Source: JBMNQS01 sp050944255 (GTDB lineage Bacteria > Bacillota > Clostridia > Christensenellales > Maliibacteriaceae). Taken from it: a stretch of DNA of 14,792 bases. Both the position numbers and the translations under genes were made by a program. Location: NCBI GenBank assembly GCA_050944255.1, contig JBMNQS010000056.1:1-14792 (forward strand). Direction: 5' to 3'. The notes beneath the pieces were generated by a model. That model was not told the origin of the DNA. It saw only the letters and a program-made list of their open reading frames with translations, and ran no database searches. Positions 5,541 to 12,560 of the stretch are shown here, piece by piece. Position 1 is the first letter of the stretch, and the number at the start of each line of letters is the position of its first letter.

Positions 5541-6383
5541 TCACGCCGGCTCCTTTACTTTTTCGGGACTTGCCTGCGCCCCCTGCGCCGGGTTTTCCAG
5601 CCAATGGCTCTGCGCCTGCCGCCATCTTCTGTAGAGTATGGCCGCCAGCATTTTGCGCGGAATCAACCTGCCCAGCGCGGCCAAAACCCGGTTCAACGCG
5701 CCGGGAATGTACGTCCGCCTGCCCCGCAGCACCCCATCGATGCTCCTTCGCGTCACGCTCTCCAGATGGTTGGTGGTGCCGCTTCCCCAGAGTCCCTGCG
5801 CCGCTATGGCCTCCATAACCTGCTCCGTGGTGGCCAGCCCTCCGGGACACAGCGTCAGGACCCGGACGTTATCGCTTTTCAGTTCCTGTCCCAGCGCGCA
5901 GCCGAAGTCCAGCAAAAACCGCTTGGACGCGGCGTAGGTGGCCTTCAGCGGCATGGGGTAAAGCGAGGCCAGACTGGAGACAAATACGATGTAGAACGGC
6001 GCATCCCCGCGCCGCGCCTCCAGTGCCCTGTGGGTGACGCAAAGCGTCGCCTCGATGTTCAATCTTACAATCTGCGCGATGCTCTGGCCGCTGCGCTGCA
6101 AAAAGCCGCCTTCAAAATCCACCCCCGCCACATTGAGCAGCATCTGTACGTCCATGTTTTGGTTTTTGCAATATTCCAGCAGTTTGTCCGCCGCCTGCGG
6201 CTGCGTCAGGTCGCAGGCTTGCGTCATGACGCGCACGCCGTAACGTTTTTGAATCCCCTGCCCGATCGCCTGAAGCCCGCAGGCATCCAGATCCGTCAGC
6301 ATCAGATCGTAGCCCCGGGCGGCGCACTCCACGGCAAACGCGCGGCCAAGCCCTCCGGCGGCTCCGGTAATGAGCACCTGCAT
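5541..6383 (-). CDS. Short-chain dehydrogenase/reductase (SDR), last gene of operon
   Basis: NAD(P)-dependent oxidoreductase of the classical SDR type, 280 aa; substrate unknown. Cofactor-binding TGAAGGLG (6-13), NVAG (84-87), and the catalytic set Ser137 with Tyr150-x3-Lys154 are all present, so it should be active. CPGG (179-182) is the usual post-catalytic block. The C-terminal 60 residues are basic, with YRRWRQ and a Pro/Glu-rich end. The ATG at 6383 was chosen because GGGGGTG lies 6 nt upstream and VLITGAAGGLG follows at once. It begins 1 bp after the stop of the preceding SDR gene, whose last codons form the ribosome binding site, so translation is probably coupled. It is only distantly similar to that neighbour. 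Fatty-acid or sterol-like substrates are common in such families, but nothing here identifies one. Confidence 0.88.
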   Translation of the reverse strand: MQVLITGAAGGLGRAFAVECAARGYDLMLTDLDACGLQAIGQGIQKRYGVRVMTQACDLTQPQAADKLLEYCKNQNMDVQMLLNVAGVDFEGGFLQRSGQSIAQIVRLNIEATLCVTHRALEARRGDAPFYIVFVSSLASLYPMPLKATYAASKRFLLDFGCALGQELKSDNVRVLTLCPGGLATTEQVMEAIAAQGLWGSGTTNHLESVTRRSIDGVLRGRRTYIPGALNRVLAALGRLIPRKMLAAILYRRWRQAQSHWLENPAQGAQASPEKVKEPA

Positions 6384-6384
6384 A

Positions 6385-7227
6385 TCATTCACCCCCGAAA
6401 CGCACGCCACAAAGCTGCTCGCTCAGCGCAATGAGCCTTTCGGCGTTTTTCTCGTTGACCTGCCGGCTATAACGTTCCGGCTTCAAAAATTTATAGTAAA
6501 GCTCGATGGGCCGCGGATTCCCATCGCACAGCATCTTATACGTCTTGGCCGGCTCCTGCGGCAAAACACCGCCTTTTTTGCGCAGCTTCCATACGAAGTC
6601 GACCATCCCGCCGGTGCCCTTGTTGCCGATATCGGTTCTGACAAGCCCCGGGTCCACTCCGTAGGCCCGCACGCCGTCCTCGTCGAAAAGCCAGTTGATG
6701 CCGTAGGCCAGCAGCATATTGCACAGTTTGGACTGCTTGTAGGCGCGAAGCGGCCGGTAGCGGCGGCTGTACATGATGGACTTCCAGTTCACCCGCATCA
6801 TTTTATGCGACGCGCTGGAGGTGAACAGTATCCGTCCCCGGCCCTTTTTAAGCGCCGGCATCAGCTCATGGGTCATGAGAAACCCCGCCAGATAATTCAG
6901 CGCAAACTGCTGTTCGTAGCCGTCTCTTGTGGTCATGTACCAGCTTCTGACGCATCCGGCGTTGTTGATCAGCGCATGCAGTTCCCCGGAGAAATGCGCG
7001 TCCAGCTCCCCTTGTATCCGCCGCGCCGCATCCCGCACCTGGTCCTGCTGCATCAGATCGGCGCGGAAATACGTGGCCGCACGGCCGGCCTCGCGCATCC
7101 GTCTTTGCGCCGCTTCGCACTTTTCGGCGTCGCGCCCGATGCCGATGATATGATACTTTTCAGCCAATAGCCCTGCAACCGCCAGCCCGATCCCCGAGGT
7201 GGCGCCGGTCACCACTACCGCCTTCAT
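6385..7227 (-). CDS. SDR oxidoreductase, retinol-dehydrogenase-like
   Basis: Second NAD(P)-dependent SDR of the operon, 280 aa. It shows TGATSGIG (7-14), NNAG (88-91), Ser137/138 in FTSSAS, and Tyr163-x3-Lys167 in AYKQSKLCN. The YxxSKLxN form and DPGLVRTDI (192-200) are typical of the retinol dehydrogenase/WWOX-like branch, which often acts on hydrophobic carbonyls or alcohols; the true substrate is unknown. The start at 7227 has GGGGTG 8 nt upstream; the frame is open further upstream but the extra 23 residues overlap the HAAS gene and lie before the Rossmann fold. It follows the HAAS gene after 16 bp and ends 1 bp before the next SDR start. Confidence 0.88.
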   Translation of the reverse strand: MKAVVVTGATSGIGLAVAGLLAEKYHIIGIGRDAEKCEAAQRRMREAGRAATYFRADLMQQDQVRDAARRIQGELDAHFSGELHALINNAGCVRSWYMTTRDGYEQQFALNYLAGFLMTHELMPALKKGRGRILFTSSASHKMMRVNWKSIMYSRRYRPLRAYKQSKLCNMLLAYGINWLFDEDGVRAYGVDPGLVRTDIGNKGTGGMVDFVWKLRKKGGVLPQEPAKTYKMLCDGNPRPIELYYKFLKPERYSRQVNEKNAERLIALSEQLCGVRFGGE

Positions 7228-7243
7228 GGTCTTCTCACCCCTT

Positions 7244-7951
7244 TTAAACAAACCAGTTCCACACATGCCATGGCTCCAGAGAGCCCGCCAGCGCAAACAT
7301 GATTATCAGCGCCACGGCGGAGCATACGGCAAATATCGCCAGGGAAACCATCACAATCCCGCGCATCCTGCGCCGCGCTTTGCCCCGCATCTGCGGGGAT
7401 TTGGCCATGGGCAGATGCGCTTTGCCACCGATAACATTGGAATGCCAGCGCAGATACGCCTTTGAGATTTGCTTCAGCAGAAGCAAGCAGTATACGGTTC
7501 CCGCCGCCGAGAGCGCCGCCAGCGCCGCCATCGATACGCCAAGGAGCGCCGCCGCCCCGTAGGGGACGTACGGGATCAGGCCGGCGATGTTGATCTGAAG
7601 GACCAGAGACACGCCCGCCGCCAGACAGGCCAGCGACAATGCGCCCAATGCCATCACCCACGCCAGCAGGACCACGTACAGCAAGGCCGCCACAATGTCC
7701 AGTACCACAAGCCCCGCCACCTTAAGTGCATTGGCCCCGGATTTCTTTACTGCGCCGGGCCCGGCGGGCGCATATTGCCGCGCAATCTCCTGCGGCGCGC
7801 CCAGTTTCTGGGCGATCTCCCCTTCATCGTACCCGTCTGCCGTCTTGTTGTCGAAGTACTCTTCGTATTCCTCCAGTATCTCCTGAGCGTCGCGTATTTT
7901 TCTGCTCATCAGTTCGCTTTCAAGCGCCTGCAAATATTGTCTCTTATTCAT
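7244..7951 (-). CDS. HAAS/DUF1700 membrane protein
   Basis: 235 aa. The N-terminal HAAS domain (1-62) carries the family hallmarks: MNKRQYLQALESEL, then EEYEEYFDNK and EIAQKLGAPQEIARQY. Membrane segments follow at about 76-119 (two), 126-158 (one or two) and 197-222. HAAS proteins are nearly always encoded next to a PadR regulator and are thought to pass a membrane or envelope signal to it; the mechanism is not established. The start at 7951 has GGAGGAG 5 nt upstream and overlaps the padR stop codon as ATGA, so translation is coupled. The protein ends 16 bp before the first SDR gene. The family call is firm. The signalled stimulus is unknown. Confidence 0.88.
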   Translation of the reverse strand: MNKRQYLQALESELMSRKIRDAQEILEEYEEYFDNKTADGYDEGEIAQKLGAPQEIARQYAPAGPGAVKKSGANALKVAGLVVLDIVAALLYVVLLAWVMALGALSLACLAAGVSLVLQINIAGLIPYVPYGAAALLGVSMAALAALSAAGTVYCLLLLKQISKAYLRWHSNVIGGKAHLPMAKSPQMRGKARRRMRGIVMVSLAIFAVCSAVALIIMFALAGSLEPWHVWNWFV

Positions 7952-8262
7952 CGGCTCTCCTCCAATATGGCTTGCACCATCTTTGTAAACTCCATCCATT
8001 CGCCAAGGGCTCTTTCATATTCGACTCGTCCCTCATCGGTGATTCGGTAGTACTTGCGCGGGGGCCCGCCGCTCTCTTCGGCCAGATACGTCGTCACCAG
8101 GCCGTCGCTTTTCAGCTTGCGTAAAATAGGATAAACCGTTCCGGCGGAAATATCGATCCGGCTTGAAAGCTGGTCGGATATATGGTAGCCGTACCGGTCC
8201 TCCCTATTAAGCAGCGACAGCACCAAAAGTTCAAGCACGCCTTTTTTGTATTGCACATTCAT
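7948..8262 (-). CDS. PadR-family transcriptional regulator
   Basis: 104 aa winged-helix repressor of the short (PadR-s2-like) type. Visible: YGYHISDQL (24-32), the recognition region AGTVYPILRKLKSDGLV (40-56), and the wing GPPRKYYRITDEGR (66-79), followed by a short C-terminal dimer helix. It is the first gene of the padR-HAAS-SDR-SDR operon and overlaps the HAAS gene by 4 bp. The start at 8262 has GGGGTGA close upstream. The promoter upstream carries a perfect 8-9-8 dyad over its -10, so the protein probably represses its own operon. The ligand or inducer is unknown. Confidence 0.93.
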   Translation of the reverse strand: MNVQYKKGVLELLVLSLLNREDRYGYHISDQLSSRIDISAGTVYPILRKLKSDGLVTTYLAEESGGPPRKYYRITDEGRVEYERALGEWMEFTKMVQAILEESR

Positions 8263-8293
8263 AGCCTCACCCCGGCATCTGCTGAATTTCATC

Positions 8294-8318
8294 TACTATT
8301 ATATATTATTTAATAGTA
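8294..8318. promoter_or_regulatory. Probable PadR operator
   Basis: TACTATTA (8294-8301) and TAATAGTA (8311-8318) form a perfect 8 bp inverted repeat around a 9 bp AT-rich spacer. It covers the -10 of the padR promoter, the usual place for PadR autoregulation. The outer bases (CATC and ATGCG) extend the symmetry imperfectly. Confidence 0.6.
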
Positions 8319-8331
8319 TGCGAAATGTCAA
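8303..8331 (-). promoter_or_regulatory. Sigma-A promoter of the padR operon
   Basis: On the minus strand, a perfect TTGACA (8331-8326), 17 bp spacer, then TAATAT (8308-8303). A TATAAT lies 5 bp further on (8303-8298) as an alternative with a longer spacer. It is about 40 bp upstream of the padR start. Confidence 0.75.
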
Positions 8332-8423
8332 TCCCTTTGCACAAAAAAGTTTTCGTCTTTTCCCATGATCCGGCCCGCATACATATTTCCGGCGCAATAG
8401 CCCCATACTTTTTTCATCTACTA

Positions 8424-8452
8424 CTGGATTTCAAATGATTTAGCTGTATAAT
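8424..8452 (+). promoter_or_regulatory. Promoter of first MFS gene
   Basis: CTGGAT (8424-8429), 17 bp spacer, perfect TATAAT (8447-8452), then AGAAA. The -35 is a weak match to TTGACA, but the same CTGGA-N-TATRATAGAA layout precedes the other two MFS genes. It lies 39 bp upstream of the start codon. Confidence 0.6.
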
Positions 8453-8491
8453 AGAAAATGTTGGTATTATTTCGAGAGGAGCCGATACACC

Positions 8492-9706
8492 ATGCCTAAA
8501 GGCAAACGCATTCCCCTTTTTCTCTTATCCGTCGGCCTGTACTGGTTTGCATTTTACAGCTATGTGCCCATTTTGACCGAGTACGTCCGCTCCTTTTCCA
8601 CCGCGCAGATGACCGGCATCGTCATCGCCTCCTACGGCTTCATGCAGATGCTTTTCCGCATTCCCTGCGGCATTTTGTCCGACAAGCTGAAGATGCGCAA
8701 GTATTTCATCACCATTGCCGCCGGAATGAGCGCCCTGGCCTCGCTGGGGATGGCCCTTCTTCCCCAGACCCTCTGGGTGCTGATCTTCCGCGGGCTGACC
8801 GGCGTGGCCGTATCCACGTGGGTACCCTATACGATTCTTTTTTCCAGCTACTATAAAAACAACAAGACCACGTCCAGCATCGGCTTTATCAACGCCTTCA
8901 ACTTCGGCGGGCAGATGCTCGGCACGCTACTGGGCGGCTGGGTGATTCAATGGACCGGCAACGTGCAAAGCGGCTTTTATTTAAGCGTCGGCGCGGCGGC
9001 CATCTGCTTCTTCCTCTCTTTTTTCCTGGTGGATCAGGACAAGAGCGATTTTCCCGAAACCATGCCCCTGCGCAGCCAGCTGGGCGTCGTCAAGAACAAA
9101 ATGCTGATGATCTCGTCGTTCTTGGCCATTTTGACGCAGCTGGCCGCATTCGGCAGCGTCTACGGGTTCACCTCCACCTTCGCCACCGAAAACGCCGCCG
9201 CCACCAGCGGACAGCTGGGTATTTTGGCCTCACTGGTGACGTTGCCGGCCATTTTCGCCGCGCCCATGAACACCAAGCTGGCCAAATGGGTCGGAGGTAT
9301 GGACCGCTGTCTGTTGATCACTTTCATCACGCTGGGCGCCTACTGCCTGGTGGTGCCGCTGATTAAAAATATCTGGCTGTTCTACGTCGTGCAGGTGGCC
9401 TTCGGTTTTGCCCGCGGCCTGTCCACCTCACAGTTGATGGGCGCCGCCATCGCCGACATCGATCCTTCCCGGCGCGGCACGGCCATGGGCTTCTTCCAGG
9501 CCATTTACGGCATCGGCATGACCGCCGGCCCCTGGTTGGTGGGCCTCTTTGGGCAAAGCGAGGCGGGAACAGCCAATTTGCCCGGCCTGACGGTGGGCTT
9601 CATTGTTCTGGCCGCCTTCCAGGCATTGGGCGCGGTGATTTCCATGACCGTCATGAAAAAGCAATTGAAGAAATCCCACGCGGAAACCGCAGCCACCTCC
9701 GCATAA
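8492..9706 (+). CDS. MFS transporter, paralogue 1 of 3
   Basis: Major facilitator superfamily permease, 404 aa, about 12 membrane helices; it should move a small solute by proton exchange or symport, but the substrate is unknown. It begins MPKGKRIPLFLLS with almost no cytoplasmic tail. The loop 2-3 motif A is present (G60-ILSDKLKMRK-70). A block shared by all three paralogues near the end, RRGTAMGFFQAIYGIGM, marks the start of the last helix pair. The loop between the two halves holds DQDKSDFPE. The start has GAGAGGAG about 10 nt upstream. It has its own promoter and a strong terminator. It diverges from padR across 229 bp, which hints at possible PadR control. Of the three it looks the least similar: MFS2 and MFS3 share more, for example YMPILTEY and MQVIFR-PIGMLSDKLK. 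Confidence 0.9.
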   Translation: MPKGKRIPLFLLSVGLYWFAFYSYVPILTEYVRSFSTAQMTGIVIASYGFMQMLFRIPCGILSDKLKMRKYFITIAAGMSALASLGMALLPQTLWVLIFRGLTGVAVSTWVPYTILFSSYYKNNKTTSSIGFINAFNFGGQMLGTLLGGWVIQWTGNVQSGFYLSVGAAAICFFLSFFLVDQDKSDFPETMPLRSQLGVVKNKMLMISSFLAILTQLAAFGSVYGFTSTFATENAAATSGQLGILASLVTLPAIFAAPMNTKLAKWVGGMDRCLLITFITLGAYCLVVPLIKNIWLFYVVQVAFGFARGLSTSQLMGAAIADIDPSRRGTAMGFFQAIYGIGMTAGPWLVGLFGQSEAGTANLPGLTVGFIVLAAFQALGAVISMTVMKKQLKKSHAETAATSA

Positions 9707-9719
9707 AAGTAATGCTGCA

Positions 9720-9754
9720 ACAAAAAGCCCCGGCAGCCGGGGCTTTTTGTTTTA
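9720..9754. terminator. Bidirectional-type terminator after MFS1
   Basis: A perfect 14 bp stem (9720-9733/9737-9750; ACAAAAAGCCCCGG) with loop CAG has T-runs within and after the stem on the plus strand (ending TTTTTGTTTT). It starts 14 bp after the MFS1 stop codon. Confidence 0.9.
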
Positions 9755-9822
9755 TGGCTCAGCCCCAGCTACATCTTGCAGCCTTTTCTTTCCGCCCTTT
9801 TTCAAAAATATTCGCCAAAACA

Positions 9823-9852
9823 CTGGATTCCCCCGCCGCCCGGTTGTATGAT
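9823..9852 (+). promoter_or_regulatory. Promoter of second MFS gene
   Basis: CTGGAT (9823-9828), 18 bp GC-rich spacer, TATGAT (9847-9852), then AGAAATGTTG, the same downstream word as after the MFS1 promoter (AGAAAATGTTG). The -10 is weaker than in the other two copies. Confidence 0.5.
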
Positions 9853-9901
9853 AGAAATGTTGTCGTTTCAACCATCACCTATGAAAGAAGCCGGATATAA
9901 A

Positions 9902-11116
9902 ATGTCGATTCCAAAAGGTAAACGCATCCCTCTGTTTCTTGTGTCCGTGGCGCTGTACTGGTTCAGCTTTTTCTGCTACATGCCCATTCTCACCGAGTAC
10001 GTCCGCGCATTTTCCACCACGCAGATGACCGGCACCATCATCGCCTCCTACGGGCTGATGCAGGTGATCTTCCGTGTGCCCATCGGCATGCTGTCGGACA
10101 AGTTGAAGATGCGCAAGTACTTCGTTACCGGCGCCTGCGCCCTTGCGGCCCTGGCGACGCTTGGGATGGCTCTTGTGCCCATCAGCGGCTGGGCGCTGGT
10201 CTTTCGGGCGCTGATGGGGATTGCCGTATCCACGTGGGTGCCCTATTCGGCGCTGTTCTCCAGCTACGTCAAGGACGACGCGGCAGGCCAAAACATCGGC
10301 CTGATGGTCACCTCCAACTATTCCGGCCAGATGCTCGGCACGCTCCTGGGCGGCTGGGTAATTTCCCTGACCGGCCAGATGAACACCGCCTTTTTCATCA
10401 GCGTAGCCGCCGCCGCGCTGTGCATGTTCTGCTCGCTTTTTCTGGTGGAGCAGAAAAAGAGCGACTTCCCCGAAAATCCCGAGCCGTTCAAAGAGCAGGT
10501 CAAGGTATTGAAATCGCCCATGCTGGTGTGGGCAGCTATCCTGTTTGCCATTATGCAGTTGCCCACCTTCGGCGGCGTCTACGGCTTTTCGCCCACCTTC
10601 GCCACGCAGAACGCGGCGGCGGACACCTCCCAGCTGGGCATCATGTCCACGCTGGTCACGGTAACCGCCATCGTCGGCGCATCGGTGTCCTCGAAGCTGC
10701 CCGATTGGCTGCGCGGCATGGAAAACTGCCTGCTCTTATCCTTCGTGCTTTTAACGATCTATTGCATCACTATCCCGTTTATCCGCAGCATGGCGCTGTT
10801 CTACGCGCTGCACCTGGTCTTCGGCTTTGTCCGCGGCCTTGCCACCAGCCAGACCATGTCCATCGCCATCTGTGATATCGACCCGGCCAAGCGCGGCACC
10901 GCCATGGGCTTTTATCAGGCCATTTACGGCATCGGGATGGCCCTTGGGCCTCAACTGGTGGGGCTGTTCGGCAGAAGCGCGCTGGGCCAGGTGAACCTTC
11001 CCGGACTGACGCTGGGCTACATGGTCATGGCCGCGCTGCAGGTGGTGGGCGCCGTCTGTTCGGTCACCGTGGTCAAAAAGCTGCTGCACAAATCCTGCGC
11101 TTCCACGGCGGCATGA
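9902..11116 (+). CDS. MFS transporter, paralogue 2 of 3
   Basis: 404 aa permease with the same length and layout as its neighbours. It starts MSIPKGKRIPLFLVS; motif A reads G-MLSDKLKMRKYF; the inter-half loop reads EQKKSDFPENPEPFKEQ, close to paralogue 3 (DQRKEDFPDKPEPFRKQ). The start at 9902 aligns with the starts of the other two copies. An in-frame ATG 126 bp upstream (9776) would add 42 residues absent from them and would span the promoter. The ribosome binding site is weaker than in the other copies: AGAAG stands where MFS1 has AGGAG, about 11 nt upstream. No clear terminator follows in the 122 bp before MFS3, so readthrough is possible. Substrate unknown. Confidence 0.9.
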   Translation: MSIPKGKRIPLFLVSVALYWFSFFCYMPILTEYVRAFSTTQMTGTIIASYGLMQVIFRVPIGMLSDKLKMRKYFVTGACALAALATLGMALVPISGWALVFRALMGIAVSTWVPYSALFSSYVKDDAAGQNIGLMVTSNYSGQMLGTLLGGWVISLTGQMNTAFFISVAAAALCMFCSLFLVEQKKSDFPENPEPFKEQVKVLKSPMLVWAAILFAIMQLPTFGGVYGFSPTFATQNAAADTSQLGIMSTLVTVTAIVGASVSSKLPDWLRGMENCLLLSFVLLTIYCITIPFIRSMALFYALHLVFGFVRGLATSQTMSIAICDIDPAKRGTAMGFYQAIYGIGMALGPQLVGLFGRSALGQVNLPGLTLGYMVMAALQVVGAVCSVTVVKKLLHKSCASTAA

Positions 11117-11160
11117 CGCATAAAAAATGGGGCCATTGGCAAACCTTTTTCCCCCAACGG

Positions 11161-11190
11161 CTGGAAAAATCGGGAAAACATATCTATAAT
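11161..11190 (+). promoter_or_regulatory. Promoter of third MFS gene
   Basis: CTGGAA (11161-11166), 18 bp spacer, perfect TATAAT (11185-11190), then AGAAC. The layout is the same as upstream of MFS1 and MFS2. It lies 48 bp before the start codon. Confidence 0.6.
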
Positions 11191-11238
11191 AGAACACAGT
11201 AAAAGTTTTTTATAGTTTTTAAAAGGAGCATACACTTC

Positions 11239-12453
11239 ATGCCAAAGGGAAAACGCATACCCTTGTTTCTCATGTCCATAGTCCTGTACTGGTTCAGTTT
11301 CTTTTCGTACATGCCCATTCTGACCGAGTACCTGCGCACCTTCTCCACCACGCAGATGGCCGGCGCCATCGTCGGCATCTACGGGCTGATGCAGGTGATC
11401 TTCCGCATTCCCATCGGGATGCTGTCGGACAAGCTCAAAAAGCGCCGCCTGTTCGTCACCGGCGCCTGCGCTCTGTTCGCGCTTGCCTCGCTGGGCCTGT
11501 CGCTGATCCGGCAAAGTTACTGGGCGCTTTTATTCCGCGCCCTGGGGGGCATTGCCGTGTCCACGTGGGTGCCCTACGCCGCGCTCTTCTCCAGCTACTA
11601 CAAGGACGGCAAGGGCGCCGGCGCCATCGGCCTTATGAATACCTTTAACTTCTCGGGCCAGATGCTGGGCACGTTTTTGGGCGGCTACGCCGTGCAGTTG
11701 ACCGGCGATATGCGCAGCGCCTTTTTCATCGGCATCCTCACCGCCACTTTGTGTTTCGGACTTTCGTTTTTCATTGTCGACCAGCGCAAGGAGGACTTTC
11801 CCGATAAACCGGAGCCCTTCAGGAAGCAGCTGTCGGTGTTAAAGGACAAGACCCTGTTGTGGACCAGTATCCTCTGCGCCGTATCGCAGATGCCCATCTT
11901 CGGCGGCGTTTACGGTTTTACGCCCACTTTTGCCGTGGGTAACGCCGGCGCCGACGCGTCCCAGCTGGGCATCATGTCCACCCTCATTGCGCTGATGGCC
12001 ATTTTGGGCTCCTTCGTATCGCCCAGAACGCCCAGGCTCTTCAAAGGCATGGAAAACTGTTTTTTCTGGACATTCGCCGTCTTTGGGGCGTACGCGGTCA
12101 TCGTCCCGTTCGTAAAGAGCGTCTGGATCTTCTATCTGCTGCATCTGGTCTTCGGCTTTTTCCGCGGCATGTCCGCCAGCCAGACCATGGACGTGGCTAT
12201 CCGCCATATCCATCCGGCCAGGCGCGGCACCGCCATGGGTTTCTTCCAGGCCATCTACGGCATCGGTATTTCCGTGGCGCCGTATCTGGTTGGACTTTTC
12301 GGCAGAAGCGGCGTGGGTGAAACGAACCTGCCCGGCCTGACGCTTGGATTTTTTGTGGTGGCCGCCATGCAGGCGGTGGGCGCCGTACTGTCTCTGACGG
12401 TGATGAAAAAGCACCTGCACGCCCCGGTCCATACTGAAACCACGCCCGCTTAG
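11239..12453 (+). CDS. MFS transporter, paralogue 3 of 3
   Basis: 404 aa permease, about 12 membrane helices, starting MPKGKRIPLFLMS. Motif A reads G-MLSDKLKKRRLF. The C-terminal block RRGTAMGFFQAIYGIGI is shared with MFS1 and MFS2. AAAAGGAG lies about 10 nt before the ATG. In several blocks it resembles MFS2 more than MFS1: YMPILTEY, FSTTQM, TGACAL, and QLGIMSTL. A bidirectional terminator lies 60 bp downstream. The substrate is unknown. The differences along helices may mean that the three copies handle different but related compounds. Confidence 0.9.
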   Translation: MPKGKRIPLFLMSIVLYWFSFFSYMPILTEYLRTFSTTQMAGAIVGIYGLMQVIFRIPIGMLSDKLKKRRLFVTGACALFALASLGLSLIRQSYWALLFRALGGIAVSTWVPYAALFSSYYKDGKGAGAIGLMNTFNFSGQMLGTFLGGYAVQLTGDMRSAFFIGILTATLCFGLSFFIVDQRKEDFPDKPEPFRKQLSVLKDKTLLWTSILCAVSQMPIFGGVYGFTPTFAVGNAGADASQLGIMSTLIALMAILGSFVSPRTPRLFKGMENCFFWTFAVFGAYAVIVPFVKSVWIFYLLHLVFGFFRGMSASQTMDVAIRHIHPARRGTAMGFFQAIYGIGISVAPYLVGLFGRSGVGETNLPGLTLGFFVVAAMQAVGAVLSLTVMKKHLHAPVHTETTPA

Positions 12454-12513
12454 CGAGAGTGCAAAACGGCAAACCCGCCCAGGCGTATTTAAATCAAGGC
12501 ATTCACGCAATAA

Positions 12514-12546
12514 AAAAGCACCGGAAACCAAGTTTCCGGTGCTTTT
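12514..12546. terminator. Bidirectional terminator between MFS3 and dapL
   Basis: A perfect 15 bp stem (12514-12528/12532-12546; AAAAGCACCGGAAAC) with loop CAA has an A-run on the left and a T-run on the right, so it can stop transcription from both convergent genes. It lies 14 bp past the dapL stop. Confidence 0.9.
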
Positions 12547-12560
12547 AACATTGCCCTTGA

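Noticed and set aside
5416..5634. 72-codon plus-strand frame in the 5.4-5.6 kb spacer
   Set aside because: Contains both hairpins, overlaps the SDR 3' end and has no ribosome binding site.
5604..6434. 276-codon plus-strand frame antisense to the last dehydrogenase
   Set aside because: Shadow of an SDR gene that has all its catalytic motifs and a good ribosome binding site.
9776..9901. 42-residue N-terminal extension of the second MFS gene
   Set aside because: It would span the promoter, is absent from both paralogues, and the start at 9902 aligns with theirs.
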